From contig JAPONM010000025.1 of assembly GCA_026713925.1 (NCBI GenBank), positions 1 through 64,000 on the forward strand: a stretch of DNA of 64,000 nt, read 5' to 3'. The translations under genes and the position numbers were made by a program. The notes under the pieces were generated by a model. It was not told the origin of the DNA and did no database searches. It saw only the letters and a list, made by a program, of their open reading frames with translations. This document shows positions 18,146 to 27,941 of this stretch, piece by piece. Every line of letters starts with the position of its first letter. Position 1 is the stretch's first letter. This DNA is from Gammaproteobacteria bacterium (lineage in GTDB: Bacteria; Pseudomonadota; Gammaproteobacteria; UBA4575).

Positions 18146-19048
18146 TCATAATTTCGTGACAGATGGATTTCCGCGCCCTGCTACCGCTATACTTGCCAAA
18201 ATTATCACTAATGCAAATGATGCACGGATGCTGAAAGGCTCGCCAAGGAAAGCAGTTCCCATGAATACCGCCAAGACAGGGATCAAGTAGTTAATTTGTG
18301 ACAAAAAAGAGGGTCCAGCGCGTGCAATGACTGCAAAGTATATCAGCGTTGCTAAAGCAGTAGGAAATGTACCCAGCAGGACCACCGATAAAAACTCTAT
18401 GCTGGTCACCCTGAATGTCCAATCTCCTTCAGCAACAAACCAGGCTGGCAACATAATCAGGCTGGCAACCGTGAGCACGGATGCTGACATAGCAAACAAG
18501 CTTTCACCTGGCAACCGCTTGGCAAGGATTGAGTTGACCGCATAGCACAAGGCCCCCCCCAAAACTGCCAGCATAGGAAAAAATACGTGGGCACTACCAC
18601 CCAGTTCAGCTATTGCTGCAGGGCCAAGCAATACAAGGACTCCTGCGAACCCTGACAAAAAACCCAGTACTTGTAGTACATTCAGTTTTTCTCCTGGCAC
18701 AAAAAAATGGGCCAATACGATCGTCGTCAAAGGCATCACTGCCATCAGTACCCCTGCAATACCGCTATCTACCGTCTGCTGTCCCCAACTTATCAGATAG
18801 AATGGCAAACAGTTTCCAAATATAGCTAGAGCAATAATCAATGGCCAAGTAGAGCGCAGAAAACTAAAGGACTCTTTCCTTATCAACGCAAATGCCAGCA
18901 GTATGACTGCTGCAATCTCAATTCTTGCTGCAGTGACAATTGCAGGGGGGAATTCTTGGACAGCCAGCTTGATGAGCATGAATGCGCTCCCAAACATTAC
19001 GGTAAGAGCAGCAAGCCCTAACCAGTCCAACGGCTCAACGCGTTGCAT
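18146..19048 (-). CDS. EamA/DMT-family exporter
   Basis: This 300-residue membrane protein has ten hydrophobic segments arranged as two EamA repeats: first repeat from FGSAFMLIKLAV, second from CYAVNSILAKRL. Such drug/metabolite transporters export amino acids, sugars or other small molecules. The substrate cannot be inferred. It has its own start (ATG 19048) and no linked genes on its strand. Confidence 0.92.
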   Translation of the reverse strand: MQRVEPLDWLGLAALTVMFGSAFMLIKLAVQEFPPAIVTAARIEIAAVILLAFALIRKESFSFLRSTWPLIIALAIFGNCLPFYLISWGQQTVDSGIAGVLMAVMPLTTIVLAHFFVPGEKLNVLQVLGFLSGFAGVLVLLGPAAIAELGGSAHVFFPMLAVLGGALCYAVNSILAKRLPGESLFAMSASVLTVASLIMLPAWFVAEGDWTFRVTSIEFLSVVLLGTFPTALATLIYFAVIARAGPSFLSQINYLIPVLAVFMGTAFLGEPFSIRASFALVIILASIAVAGRGNPSVTKL

Positions 19049-19368
19049 AATTTAGATATCCGTTTCAGTTATCATTAGGCGTTCTATTGCAAACATTCTG
19101 ACAATATTTGTCTGCCGTATGTCTTTTAACAGACAAGCCTTAAAAGCCATTTCATACCCAGCCATTCCGTCCAGCATGACCTGATTCTAAACTGCGACAG
19201 TATAGGCATGCTAAGCGCTGCCAACTACCTGCCTTGACTCATGACCTACTTTTACAGATATGTGCCCAGGCAATCCAATATGCAAGATTAGGTTAAACTG
19301 CAACAAATTATCGGGTACATTTCTTAAACTTCTGAATAGAAGCACTGAAGATTCGTGGATAGGAATGC
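19049..19368. other. 320-base gap between divergent EamA and J-domain genes
   Basis: No gene was found. A 7-bp inverted repeat TTGTCTG/CAGACAA (19108-19114, 19130-19136) and TTGACT at 19234-19239 are the only features seen. The region must hold the promoters of both divergent genes, but I cannot define them. Confidence 0.4.
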
Positions 19369-20097
19369 ATGATGATACGTGAAATTGGCCTAATCGCTTT
19401 ACTCATTGGAGCCTGGTTCGGGATTCGCTGGCTGATCAAACAGCCAAGAAATGTACAATGGACATGGGTGGCAGGACTCGCGGTAATCATATTACTAGGT
19501 CTCGCCGTAACCGGGAAACTCCACTGGGCCTTCGCATTGGTTGCTGCGATCATCCCTCTAATTCGGCGTATGCTTGGCCTGATCGGCTATCTCCCCGTTA
19601 TTAGGAGTATTTTACATCGATTCAAAGGACAGCCTTCAGATTTTTCATCGGGACGGCAATCCAGCATTGAAACGCGTTTTTTGAAAGTTGAACTGGACCC
19701 TGCATCTGGGAAATTATTCGGGGAAGTCAAAACGGGACTGCATCAGGGAAAAAAATTGAACGATTTGTCGCTGCACGAACTGTCGGGCCTGCTGCAGGAG
19801 TACTCCAGGAATGATCCGCAATCTGCCCAGCTTCTGATCGCCTACCTGGAGCGGTCCGGGCACACTGGTTGGCGCAGACACTACAGCCGGAATGAATCTG
19901 GTCACCGACATGCCACTGACCATGGAAGCATGTCCAGAAAAGAGGCATATGCGATACTAGGCCTTGGTGAAGGGGCTTCTGAAAGTGAGATTGTCGAAGC
20001 ACACCGCAGATTGATGCAGAAACTTCATCCGGACCGGGGTGGCAACGACTACTTGGCTACAAAAATCAATCAGGCTAAAGCAACACTTCTGACATAA
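19369..20097 (+). CDS. Membrane-anchored J-domain (DnaJ-like) protein
   Basis: It is 242 residues long. The N-terminus has two hydrophobic segments (about 5-20 and 32-65), a central soluble linker (about 85-185) with little similarity to known domains, and a C-terminal J-domain (190-242) with the HPD motif at 220-222 (QKLHPDRGG). Such proteins recruit and stimulate an Hsp70 at the membrane. The C-terminal J-domain resembles the Tim14/DjlA-like subclass. The VWA gene follows 32 bases downstream on the same strand, so the two are probably one operon. Confidence 0.88.
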   Translation: MMIREIGLIALLIGAWFGIRWLIKQPRNVQWTWVAGLAVIILLGLAVTGKLHWAFALVAAIIPLIRRMLGLIGYLPVIRSILHRFKGQPSDFSSGRQSSIETRFLKVELDPASGKLFGEVKTGLHQGKKLNDLSLHELSGLLQEYSRNDPQSAQLLIAYLERSGHTGWRRHYSRNESGHRHATDHGSMSRKEAYAILGLGEGASESEIVEAHRRLMQKLHPDRGGNDYLATKINQAKATLLT

Positions 20098-20129
20098 CCT
20101 ATTCATATCGCAAACTGTTCCAACCCACC

Positions 20130-22382
20130 ATGCTCTGGAGAAAAAAACCAAAAAAAAGCCGCTCTTCCAACAGCAATAAACAAAAAGTAATTCGTTCCTA
20201 CAAAAAGGAAGGCGGGCATATCAAGTCTCTTGAAAGACAAGGTGCACTGACCACCAGTGCCAGCTATGGAGGAATGGGAGTCAGAGAACTGCAGTTGCGC
20301 ATGGAACTGCTAGTTGACCAAGTGATTTCTTCACACCGCAGTGTATTCAAGTCGGCAGAGCAACTTGCTGAATTTGCAAAAGTTGACCAGGACAGGTTTC
20401 TGGGCTCTGTTGAAAAGATTTCCATGACAAGCGTCGAGCTTGCCTATAGCTTTTGTCACTTTGCACCCAGAAGCCTACAGCTCATAGATGAAGCACACTG
20501 GGAAGATTGGATTACACGGTTGCTGGAAGTGTATGACGAAAAAGGTGTCAACGGTGCGATCAGTACCATGAGAGACGTGGACAGCTTTGTCCGTTCTGTG
20601 ACTCACGCTCCAAGCAGTATTCACCTGGAAAAGATTTCCCGTGTTTTGGAAAGCTTTGTAATCGGACTTAGTGGAAGAAAGCTAGAGATTGAACCCAATG
20701 ATATAGCATACACGGATACGCAGACCATACGGCTACCTGCAATGCTAACTAAGTTTGATAAATCTGAAGACAACTTTGCTTTGTACAAGGCAATGGTTGT
20801 GCACCAGTGGGCACAGACGTGGTTTGGCACATGGAAGCTGAATATCGGATCGTACCTAAAGTCTTACAAGGACCCTGCCCGCGCCCTCGAATTGTTCCAC
20901 AAACTCGAAACCATGCGTCTGGATGCATGCATTGAGCGTGAATTACCTGGCATTGCCCGAACCATGAAAGGCTTCAGTACGGAACATAATGAAACTGTTT
21001 TTTCCAGTACCTGGAAGCGTGCGATGAATACATTGCGGAAAACCGAAATGACCGTACTGGATACAATATTTTTCCTGGAAGCTGTATACAAGGATGAAAA
21101 TGTGCCTGAAGACAAAATCTATCAAGGCAGCTTGAATCCGCAAGAAGCTTGGAGTGTACGCCAGGCCAGAATAGAGCGTGAAAAGCACAAGTTGCAACAG
21201 CGGCTTCTAGATCTTCAGCGTGAGCTTGGCAACTACAACACCAAAGCAGAAGAAGTACAGGAGGACGGCAAAACAGGTTTTTCAGTACAGGAAATACCGG
21301 ATGACAGTATGCCAGAGGGCTTTAAGATTGAATTGCAATTTGGGGAGGACATCATAGAACTTTCCGATGACATGCAACAATTACTTGAATCAATTTTGCA
21401 GGACCTCGGCAGGATTCCTGATGAGTATCTGGAAGCAGCCAGACCTGACTATCCTCAGGAAGACAAGACCTCTGCGGAATTGATGGAGACAGACCTTTCA
21501 GATAACAGTCATCCTGCCTGGCTATACGATGAATGGGACCACTCTCGCCAGAAGTATAGAAAGGACTGGTGTCAGCTCAGGGAGTTGGAGGTGCGTCCTG
21601 TGCATGATGGTTTTGTGCAGAAAACACTGAACAAGCACAGGAGTTTGCTAAAGCATCTTCACAGGACATTTGAAGCGCTGCGGGAGGATAACAGGCGCAT
21701 AAAGCGACAGCCATATGGCGACGATGTAGACCTTGATGCAGTCATTGAGGCATATTCCGATACTCAGATCGGCCTTGAAGCCTCACAAAATCTGTTCATC
21801 CGGTCTCGCAAGATGGACCGGAACATTGCAGTTATGTTCATGATCGATATGAGTGGCTCGACTTCGGGCTGGATCAATGAGATGGAAAGGGAAGCACTAA
21901 TCCTGCTTTGCGAATCCCTAGAGATCCTAGGAGACCGCTATGCCATCTATGGGTTCTCGGGTTCAACGCATGAACGTTGCGAACTCTACAAGGTAAAGGA
22001 ATTCGAAGAACAGTATGGAGATGAAGTAAAGGCACGCATTAGTGGAATTCAGGCACAGGATTATACGCGCATGGGCGCTGCAATTCGCCACCTCACAAAA
22101 CTCTTGCACCAGATTGAAGCCCGCACCAAGCTATTAATTACCCTGTCAGACGGCAGACCTGACGACAAGGATGGCTACCGGGGTCCATATGGTATAGAAG
22201 ATACGCGACGTGCATTGATTGAGGCAAAATTTCTAGGTGTTCACCCATTCTGTATTACGATTGACGAGGAAGCCATGGATTATCTGAAGCATATGTACGG
22301 ACCTGTAAACTTTGCAGTGGTTGACCACGTAGACAAGCTGCCTTACAAGGTTTCTGACATTTATCGGCGCATTACAGTCTGA
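20130..22382 (+). CDS. VWA-domain protein of the NorD/CbbO type
   Basis: It has 750 residues. The first 560 are mostly helical and charged with no catalytic motif seen. The C-terminal VWA domain (565-750) has an intact MIDAS: Asp573, Ser575 and Ser577 (MIDMSGSTS), Thr646 (YTRMGAA) and Asp674 (TLSDGRPD). Length and layout resemble CbbO (RuBisCO activase subunit) and NorD (NO reductase activation). Both known relatives work with a MoxR/CbbQ/NorQ AAA+ ATPase, which is absent here. The upstream J-domain gene is the only close partner. The client could be any metalloenzyme; NorB 9 kb away is of the quinol type, which normally needs no NorD. Confidence 0.85.
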   Translation: MLWRKKPKKSRSSNSNKQKVIRSYKKEGGHIKSLERQGALTTSASYGGMGVRELQLRMELLVDQVISSHRSVFKSAEQLAEFAKVDQDRFLGSVEKISMTSVELAYSFCHFAPRSLQLIDEAHWEDWITRLLEVYDEKGVNGAISTMRDVDSFVRSVTHAPSSIHLEKISRVLESFVIGLSGRKLEIEPNDIAYTDTQTIRLPAMLTKFDKSEDNFALYKAMVVHQWAQTWFGTWKLNIGSYLKSYKDPARALELFHKLETMRLDACIERELPGIARTMKGFSTEHNETVFSSTWKRAMNTLRKTEMTVLDTIFFLEAVYKDENVPEDKIYQGSLNPQEAWSVRQARIEREKHKLQQRLLDLQRELGNYNTKAEEVQEDGKTGFSVQEIPDDSMPEGFKIELQFGEDIIELSDDMQQLLESILQDLGRIPDEYLEAARPDYPQEDKTSAELMETDLSDNSHPAWLYDEWDHSRQKYRKDWCQLRELEVRPVHDGFVQKTLNKHRSLLKHLHRTFEALREDNRRIKRQPYGDDVDLDAVIEAYSDTQIGLEASQNLFIRSRKMDRNIAVMFMIDMSGSTSGWINEMEREALILLCESLEILGDRYAIYGFSGSTHERCELYKVKEFEEQYGDEVKARISGIQAQDYTRMGAAIRHLTKLLHQIEARTKLLITLSDGRPDDKDGYRGPYGIEDTRRALIEAKFLGVHPFCITIDEEAMDYLKHMYGPVNFAVVDHVDKLPYKVSDIYRRITV

Positions 22383-22409
22383 TATAGGCTTGTGGTTGAA
22401 AATTGTAGT

Positions 22410-23573
22410 ATGGATAACAGTCGGCGAATGGAGGCTGTGCAAAGCCCGGTCATTCCACTAATTGGCACATGGACGCGAAATAACCCAGGTACTGTATCCT
22501 TCGGGCAAGGAATCGCATTTTACGGGCCACCACCCCAAGCGTTTCGCAGAGTCCAGCAGTGTCTGGCAGACCCCGCGATAAACAGATATGGCCCTGTTGA
22601 AGGGATACCTGAGCTTCGACAGGCGTTAAAACACAAACTTTATGCCCAAAACAGTATCGATATCCACGATGAAAATGCCATCGTTGTGACAGCTGGCTCA
22701 AACATGGCGTTCAATACCGCAATACTGGCCATAACGGATCCAGGAGACGAGGTAATTCTGCCTCTTCCCTATTACTTTAACCACGAAATGTCTCTGACTA
22801 TGGAACGATGTAAGCCCATACCCGTATCCACTGATGAAAATTTTCACTTAAGGATTAAGAAAATTGAAAATGCCATCTCAGATAAGACTAAAGCCATCGT
22901 TACAATCAGCCCCAATAACCCTAGTGGAGCTGTGTATACCAAAGAAGAGCTTGTCGCAGTAAACAGTCTTTGCCAACAATACTGTATCTACCATATCAGC
23001 GATGAAGCATATGAAGATTTTTGTTATGACCACCATAGCCACTACTCAGTTGCCACTGACCAAAATAACTGCAAGCATACAATTTCCCTATTTTCGTTTT
23101 CAAAAGGGTATGGATTTGCTGGCTGGCGCATCGGCTATATGGTAATGCCTCAACATTTGCTGAGTGCCATTAACAAAATCCAAGACACAATCCTGATCTC
23201 ACCACCCATGGTCTCACAGCATGCAGCACTTGGTGCTCTGGAAGCTGGAGCAGAGTTTATTGAGCTGAAACGTCAGGCCATGTCAAGCAAACGCAGTATC
23301 GTACTCGAAATGCTGGCAGATATAGCCTGTTTGAAGAGTGTGCCAACATCAGAAGGCGCATTTTATGTGATGCTTAATATTGATAGCTCCATGAAAGACC
23401 TGCAACTGGTGAAGAGATTGATCACAGAGTTCGGTGTCGCCACCCTTCCGGGTTCAGCATTTGGCATTCATCAGGATTGCCACATACGGTTGTCATATGG
23501 TGCCCTGTCAGACGATGATATCGAAACAGGTATGAGACGCCTCAAGAAAGGCCTGTATGCTACTCTGAACTAG
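22410..23573 (+). CDS. PLP-dependent class I/II aminotransferase
   Basis: This fold-type I aminotransferase has 387 residues from ATG 22410. It shows SPNNPSG (168-174, carboxylate-binding Asn), DEAYEDF (198-204, Asp binding the PLP nitrogen), the Schiff-base Lys232 in SFSKGYGFAG and Arg240 in WRIGY. It resembles aspartate/aromatic or alanine-type aminotransferases of subgroup I; the amino acid specificity is not readable. An in-frame GTG at 22392 is a possible earlier start. It follows the VWA gene by 27 bases, and may be co-transcribed without functional linkage. Confidence 0.9.
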   Translation: MDNSRRMEAVQSPVIPLIGTWTRNNPGTVSFGQGIAFYGPPPQAFRRVQQCLADPAINRYGPVEGIPELRQALKHKLYAQNSIDIHDENAIVVTAGSNMAFNTAILAITDPGDEVILPLPYYFNHEMSLTMERCKPIPVSTDENFHLRIKKIENAISDKTKAIVTISPNNPSGAVYTKEELVAVNSLCQQYCIYHISDEAYEDFCYDHHSHYSVATDQNNCKHTISLFSFSKGYGFAGWRIGYMVMPQHLLSAINKIQDTILISPPMVSQHAALGALEAGAEFIELKRQAMSSKRSIVLEMLADIACLKSVPTSEGAFYVMLNIDSSMKDLQLVKRLITEFGVATLPGSAFGIHQDCHIRLSYGALSDDDIETGMRRLKKGLYATLN

Positions 23574-23576
23574 CTG

Positions 23577-23996
23577 TCAAGGATTGTCTGGAATCAACGA
23601 GGAGTGATGCTCAACGATCCTGTAGCCAACCTTTTCATCGTAGCCAACTACAAAAGTGAAACGTGCAGGTAACGTAACGAGTACTTTATCCATATAGGAA
23701 AACTCGTATGTACCTGAATACAGGCTAGTACCGCCATAAACCCGTGTACGAATTAGGCTGAAGTGAACCCTCAGTCGGTCCTTATCAAATAGTTCCTCGA
23801 AGTATTTCTCGATGAGGTAGGTATTATCACGAATGACTTCTGAAAATGTACCCCACAATATTGCCTCATCCGAGTAGAGCTTGACAATATTCGCAAGATC
23901 ACCACTATTCAGGCACTGTTCCCATTTTTTTATTATCTGATCAGCGTCCATGTTTGTTGTATCGTTTGATGCGTAGTATCTGTAGACAAGACACAT
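23577..23996 (-). CDS. SnoaL/NTF2-like (CaMKII-association-domain type) protein
   Basis: This 139-residue single-domain protein has the cone-shaped NTF2-like pattern: helix IIKKWEQCLNSGDLANIVKLYSDEAILWGTF, then a beta-rich C-terminal half ending VEHHSSL. Families annotated SgcJ/EcaC or DUF4440 show this pattern. The ligand is unknown. It is convergent with the aminotransferase gene with a 3-base gap. The start may be ATG 23996 or ATG 23951. Confidence 0.8.
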   Translation of the reverse strand: MCLVYRYYASNDTTNMDADQIIKKWEQCLNSGDLANIVKLYSDEAILWGTFSEVIRDNTYLIEKYFEELFDKDRLRVHFSLIRTRVYGGTSLYSGTYEFSYMDKVLVTLPARFTFVVGYDEKVGYRIVEHHSSLIPDNP

Positions 23997-24179
23997 AAAG
24001 CTTGACTTTTACTTGCAAAAGGATACACCTATATACTTTTCCTCTACTACTATGCCAAGGTTGTAACTGAAATTCCTTCTCTTAATCAAGTCAATACAAT
24101 TATATATATGATCGACAGGCACAAACATGACTCTCAAACTTCAAACATATATAACGGCAATTGGTACACAGAATATTCT

Positions 24180-26264
24180 ATGTCACGATCCAAGTTAATC
24201 GGCTTATCCTGCCGCCAACTATTTACCTTAGCACTGCTGGTCATATTGCTTAGTGCACCGAATACTTGGGCCGATTCGGTACTTGTTCCGCAAGACAATC
24301 ACGGCAAGGTAACTCAAATTATTACTCAGCTTCTGAAAAAATATCACTATAAAGACTTCAGCATCAACGATGCTCTGTCAGAGAAAATCCTGAATTCATA
24401 CATCGCATCTCTGGATCCTAACCGGAGTTATTTTTATCAAAACGATGTCAACAAATTCGAAGCGTTCAGATTTAGCCTGGATGATGCCTTGAACCACCAA
24501 AACCTGGACGTTCCATTTGAAATGTTTCGCCTGTACCAGGTACGAGTAGATGAACGCATCACCTATGCTCTGAGCCTTCTTAGTACAGAGTTTGATTTCA
24601 ATGTTCAAGAAGAATTTATTGTGGACCGTTCAGAATCAGATTGGCCAGCAGATTCGAATACCTTAAATGAAATCTGGAGAAAGCGTGTAAAGAACGATGT
24701 GCTCAGTCTGAAACTTGCTGATCAGACACCTGATGAGATCAGAAAAACACTTGAGAAACGCTACCAAAGCATTGCCAAGCGAAGCCAGCTTGATGCCGAA
24801 GATGTATACCAGGTTTTTATTAATTCGTTTACGCGAACACTGGAGCCTCATACCAGCTACCTGTCACCAAGAACTTCAGAAAATTTTGCTATCCGAATGA
24901 GCCTTTCTCTGGAAGGTATTGGTGCATTACTACGTGTTGATGGTGAGTACACACTGGTCGAAAAAATCATCCCTGGCGGGCCTGCTGATAAAAGTGGCTT
25001 GCTACATGCATCTGATCGGATTGTTGGTATAGCCCAGCAAAGTGAAAATGAATTCAAGGATGTTGTTGGCTGGCGCCTGGAAGAAGTCGTCGACCTGATA
25101 CGTGGCACCAAAGGCACGGCTGTTAGGCTTCAGATTCTGCCTGGTGAAGAAGGCCTTGCTGCCAAGATTAGGGAAATACAAATCATTCGCGATAAGATAA
25201 AACTGGAAGAACAAGCAGTAAAAAGTGAAATAATCAATATTCAGAATGATGCCCAGACAAGCAAAATTGGAGTGATTGATGTACCAGCATTCTACATTGA
25301 TATATCCGCATACCAGCGTGGTGAAGCTGGCTATCGTAGTACTACCCGGGATGTAGACCGTTTAATTTCGGAGCTAAAGCTTGAGGGCATTGACGCCCTA
25401 GTTTTAGACTTGCGTGGTAACGGTGGCGGATCACTAACCGAGGCTACACAGCTTGCCGGTCTGTTTTTAGATGAGGGTCCCATAGTGCAGGTTCAGAATT
25501 CGAGCGGTCATGTACGCGTGCATCGAGATCATGATCCAAAGGTTTCTTACAGAGGCCCTCTAATCGTCCTAGTCGACCGGTTCAGCGCCTCTGCTTCTGA
25601 AATCGTTGCAAGCATGATTCAGGATTATCGATACGGCGTGATAGTAGGCGAAACAACATTTGGTAAAGGTACTGTGCAACAGCTTATCGACCTGAACAGC
25701 TTTCGCCTAGGCCGTAAAGCCAAATTTGGACAACTGAAAGCTACTATTGCACAGTATTTCAGAGTCAGCGGAGCAAGTACGCAGCACAAAGGTGTAGTTC
25801 CTGACATTGATTTTGAAACAATTTTTACGGATGAACACGGCGAGCGTTCACTGAAAAACGCTTTACCATGGAGCTCTATTTCAGCAATTAATCACCACTA
25901 CGGCGCAGTAACCCAGCAGGTATTGTTAGCTGTAATGAATATGCACAAATCACGCATCCTGAATAACAAAAAATATAAGTCTTTGATGAATATGCTGCAA
26001 CACGATTCAGAATTGAGGAATAAAAAATCTATTTCATTGTTTGAATCTACAAGAAAAAAAGAATATGAAAAGAACGAAGCGGCACGTTTGGCCAATCAAG
26101 ATCTGCTGAAAAAATTACAAGAGAGCTCCAGCAGGCTCGATAATGAAGAATTTGTCGATGTATTGCTTATTGAAGCTGCACATATCGCAGCAGACTTGGC
26201 AATACTTCTCAAATCACATCAGTCCAGAGCTTTTGGCAGCCGTATTACGCAACCGTCAGGTTAA
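24180..26264 (+). CDS. prc: Tail-specific protease Prc (C-terminal processing peptidase)
   Basis: This periplasmic serine protease (S41A family) degrades proteins with non-polar C-termini and processes cell-wall enzymes. Numbered from ATG 24180 it has 694 residues: signal peptide 1-31 (ends NTWA), PDZ domain at about 235-320, and a catalytic core with Ser471 in DRFSASASE and Lys496 in TFGKGTVQQ. The 25-residue spacing equals that of Ser452/Lys477 in E. coli Prc. A C-terminal helical domain follows. ATG 24180 is chosen because the signal peptide begins there; 24 in-frame codons upstream are ignored. Its 3' end overlaps the convergent TraB-type gene by 9 bases. Confidence 0.96.
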   Translation: MSRSKLIGLSCRQLFTLALLVILLSAPNTWADSVLVPQDNHGKVTQIITQLLKKYHYKDFSINDALSEKILNSYIASLDPNRSYFYQNDVNKFEAFRFSLDDALNHQNLDVPFEMFRLYQVRVDERITYALSLLSTEFDFNVQEEFIVDRSESDWPADSNTLNEIWRKRVKNDVLSLKLADQTPDEIRKTLEKRYQSIAKRSQLDAEDVYQVFINSFTRTLEPHTSYLSPRTSENFAIRMSLSLEGIGALLRVDGEYTLVEKIIPGGPADKSGLLHASDRIVGIAQQSENEFKDVVGWRLEEVVDLIRGTKGTAVRLQILPGEEGLAAKIREIQIIRDKIKLEEQAVKSEIINIQNDAQTSKIGVIDVPAFYIDISAYQRGEAGYRSTTRDVDRLISELKLEGIDALVLDLRGNGGGSLTEATQLAGLFLDEGPIVQVQNSSGHVRVHRDHDPKVSYRGPLIVLVDRFSASASEIVASMIQDYRYGVIVGETTFGKGTVQQLIDLNSFRLGRKAKFGQLKATIAQYFRVSGASTQHKGVVPDIDFETIFTDEHGERSLKNALPWSSISAINHHYGAVTQQVLLAVMNMHKSRILNNKKYKSLMNMLQHDSELRNKKSISLFESTRKKEYEKNEAARLANQDLLKKLQESSSRLDNEEFVDVLLIEAAHIAADLAILLKSHQSRAFGSRITQPSG

Positions 26265-27437
26265 TTGTTCAAAGATCCTGAAACCAGCCACATACGTACC
26301 TACTGCAGAACCTAGAGAGCTTAAAAAGAAAATAAGCAGTGTTTTGGCTACGGAGTTCTTGCGCCAACCTGAAACAGTGGTAGTGTCCATACGTAGTTCC
26401 CGAAAATCCTTGACAGTGGGTTTTCGGATAATAAGCTCTACCGCAGCAGTTACCATGCCTGACCCGACGGTAGGATTTAAAGAAGTAATCGGTGCTGCAA
26501 CGAAAGCTGTAATAACTGTAATCAGGTGAGCACCTGCAATGGCAGCACCTAGGGCAGACAAGCTGCCGTTTATAATGATCCATTGCCAGACCAGCCTCCA
26601 GCCTAGATCAGGACTTTCCCTGAAGCCCAAGTAAAAACCAGCCGCGATCAATGCAACAACTAACCAAGGCACGACTTTCCACCAGGACCTTTTAAGTGAA
26701 ACAGTCTCTAAGTTTTTTATAACAGCTTGTGGGCGACTGCTTGGATGTCCTAAATGATTCGCCATTCCTCTTACATGACCTGCCCCAACAACGACAAGGA
26801 TCCTTTTCTTGCTGTGCAATTCAATGGTCTGTAGAATTTTTGCTGACATGTACTGATCCCGTTCATCAATCAGGGAAACAGATAACTCCTTGGCCTGCTC
26901 CGAAAATCTTGCAAAGGCAGTTTCCAAAACATCGCCATTCTTCAGTTTCTCTATCTCTTCTTCAGTAACTTTTTCTCGAGAGAGTACGGTGGCAAATAAG
27001 CCAGCAACCAAGAAGATTCGTTTCCAAAATGGCGTATTTCTGTATGCCCGCCGAAGGGTTATGCCAATTTCTCGATCAATTAGAACAACAGGCAGTCCAA
27101 GCGCAGAAGCTTCAGTGATTGCTGTCTTCATCTCAATGCCAGGCTTGACACCCAGCTGATCGGCCATTCTTTGCTGGTAGGCACCCAATGCCAAATGGGC
27201 AGCTACCATGCTTGCCTTACCCTGACGAATGACGGCAAACAGGTCCATTTCAGCTAACTGATCTGCATGCATCATAGAGTTATAGCGACTTTGGCATAAC
27301 TCAATGCAAACGACATCAAATTTGCCGGAGCGAATCTTGCTTCGAACAGTGTCTGCACTCGTGCGGGACACATGTGCAGTACCAAGAAGTGTTATGGTGC
27401 TTTCTTGAATAAGCAGCGATTGCTGTGGTTCGGGCAC
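26256..27437 (-). CDS. TraB/PrgY-family membrane protein
   Basis: It is 393 residues long. The N-terminal TraB domain starts TLLGTAHVSRTS with later VCIELCQSRY and a GAGHVRGM motif near 220; its conserved His and Glu residues suggest a metal-dependent hydrolase related to Tiki/EreA. The C-terminal 140 residues hold about four hydrophobic segments. PrgY/TraB of enterococci inhibits a peptide pheromone; the function of proteobacterial homologues is not known. The GTG start 27437 has GAGGT about 5 bases upstream. Its last codons overlap the end of prc. Confidence 0.88.
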   Translation of the reverse strand: MPEPQQSLLIQESTITLLGTAHVSRTSADTVRSKIRSGKFDVVCIELCQSRYNSMMHADQLAEMDLFAVIRQGKASMVAAHLALGAYQQRMADQLGVKPGIEMKTAITEASALGLPVVLIDREIGITLRRAYRNTPFWKRIFLVAGLFATVLSREKVTEEEIEKLKNGDVLETAFARFSEQAKELSVSLIDERDQYMSAKILQTIELHSKKRILVVVGAGHVRGMANHLGHPSSRPQAVIKNLETVSLKRSWWKVVPWLVVALIAAGFYLGFRESPDLGWRLVWQWIIINGSLSALGAAIAGAHLITVITAFVAAPITSLNPTVGSGMVTAAVELIIRKPTVKDFRELRMDTTTVSGWRKNSVAKTLLIFFLSSLGSAVGTYVAGFRIFEQLT

Positions 27438-27505
27438 AATTACCTCATACGCTAGGATTATTAAGAAGCCGCTTACTAGATCAAAAAAATGAAATAAACA
27501 AGCAA

Positions 27506-27862
27506 TTATTTGTATTCATTATATTTTTTTGAGCTTCCCTTCACCTTGTCGGCAGGATAGCGTTGCTCGTTAAGCTTGATCTTACGCTGTGTAACTTCCA
27601 TCAAGTCAATCCCCAACTGGTCTGACAAACGAAGCAGAAAAATAAATATATCTGCCATCTCAAAGGCAACTGCTGCATGTTTTTTCGGGTCAAGCTGAGT
27701 ACTTTGCTCTTCTGTAACCCACTGAAAATGTTCAACCAGTTCTGCAACTTCCACTGACAACGCCATAGAGAGGTTTTTAGGGCTGTGAAATTGCTCCCAA
27801 TCCCTGATTTTTGCAAATTCCTTCAACTTTAACTTGAGGCCGTCAATGTCTCGGTCATTCAT
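27506..27862 (-). CDS. MazG-like nucleotide pyrophosphohydrolase (dCTPP1/RS21-C6 type)
   Basis: This all-alpha NTP pyrophosphohydrolase has about 118 residues. It contains FAKIRDWEQFHSPKNLSMAL and the metal-binding EVAELVEHFQW (ExxE) followed by a second acidic helix EMADIFIFLLRL (ExxD). This is the dimeric dCTPase/house-cleaning family that removes aberrant dNTPs such as methyl-dCTP. The ATG at 27862 has GGAAG about 8 bases upstream, preferred over TTG 27883. Confidence 0.93.
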   Translation of the reverse strand: MNDRDIDGLKLKLKEFAKIRDWEQFHSPKNLSMALSVEVAELVEHFQWVTEEQSTQLDPKKHAAVAFEMADIFIFLLRLSDQLGIDLMEVTQRKIKLNEQRYPADKVKGSSKKYNEYK

Positions 27863-27941
27863 ATCAAATTCTTCCCATGGCAACCAGAAATTGTTGGTGA
27901 TTCATGGCCTAGTCTGATGGGTTGGTTAGCAATATCCAAAG

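Noticed and set aside
19108-19136. TTGTCTG/CAGACAA inverted repeat as an operator
   Set aside because: 7-bp arms 15 bases apart are expected by chance in AT-rich DNA; mentioned only in the gap entry.
20130-22382. NorD partner of the NorB at 8790
   Set aside because: The NorB is the quinol type, normally independent of NorD, and the genes are 9 kb apart, so no functional link is claimed.
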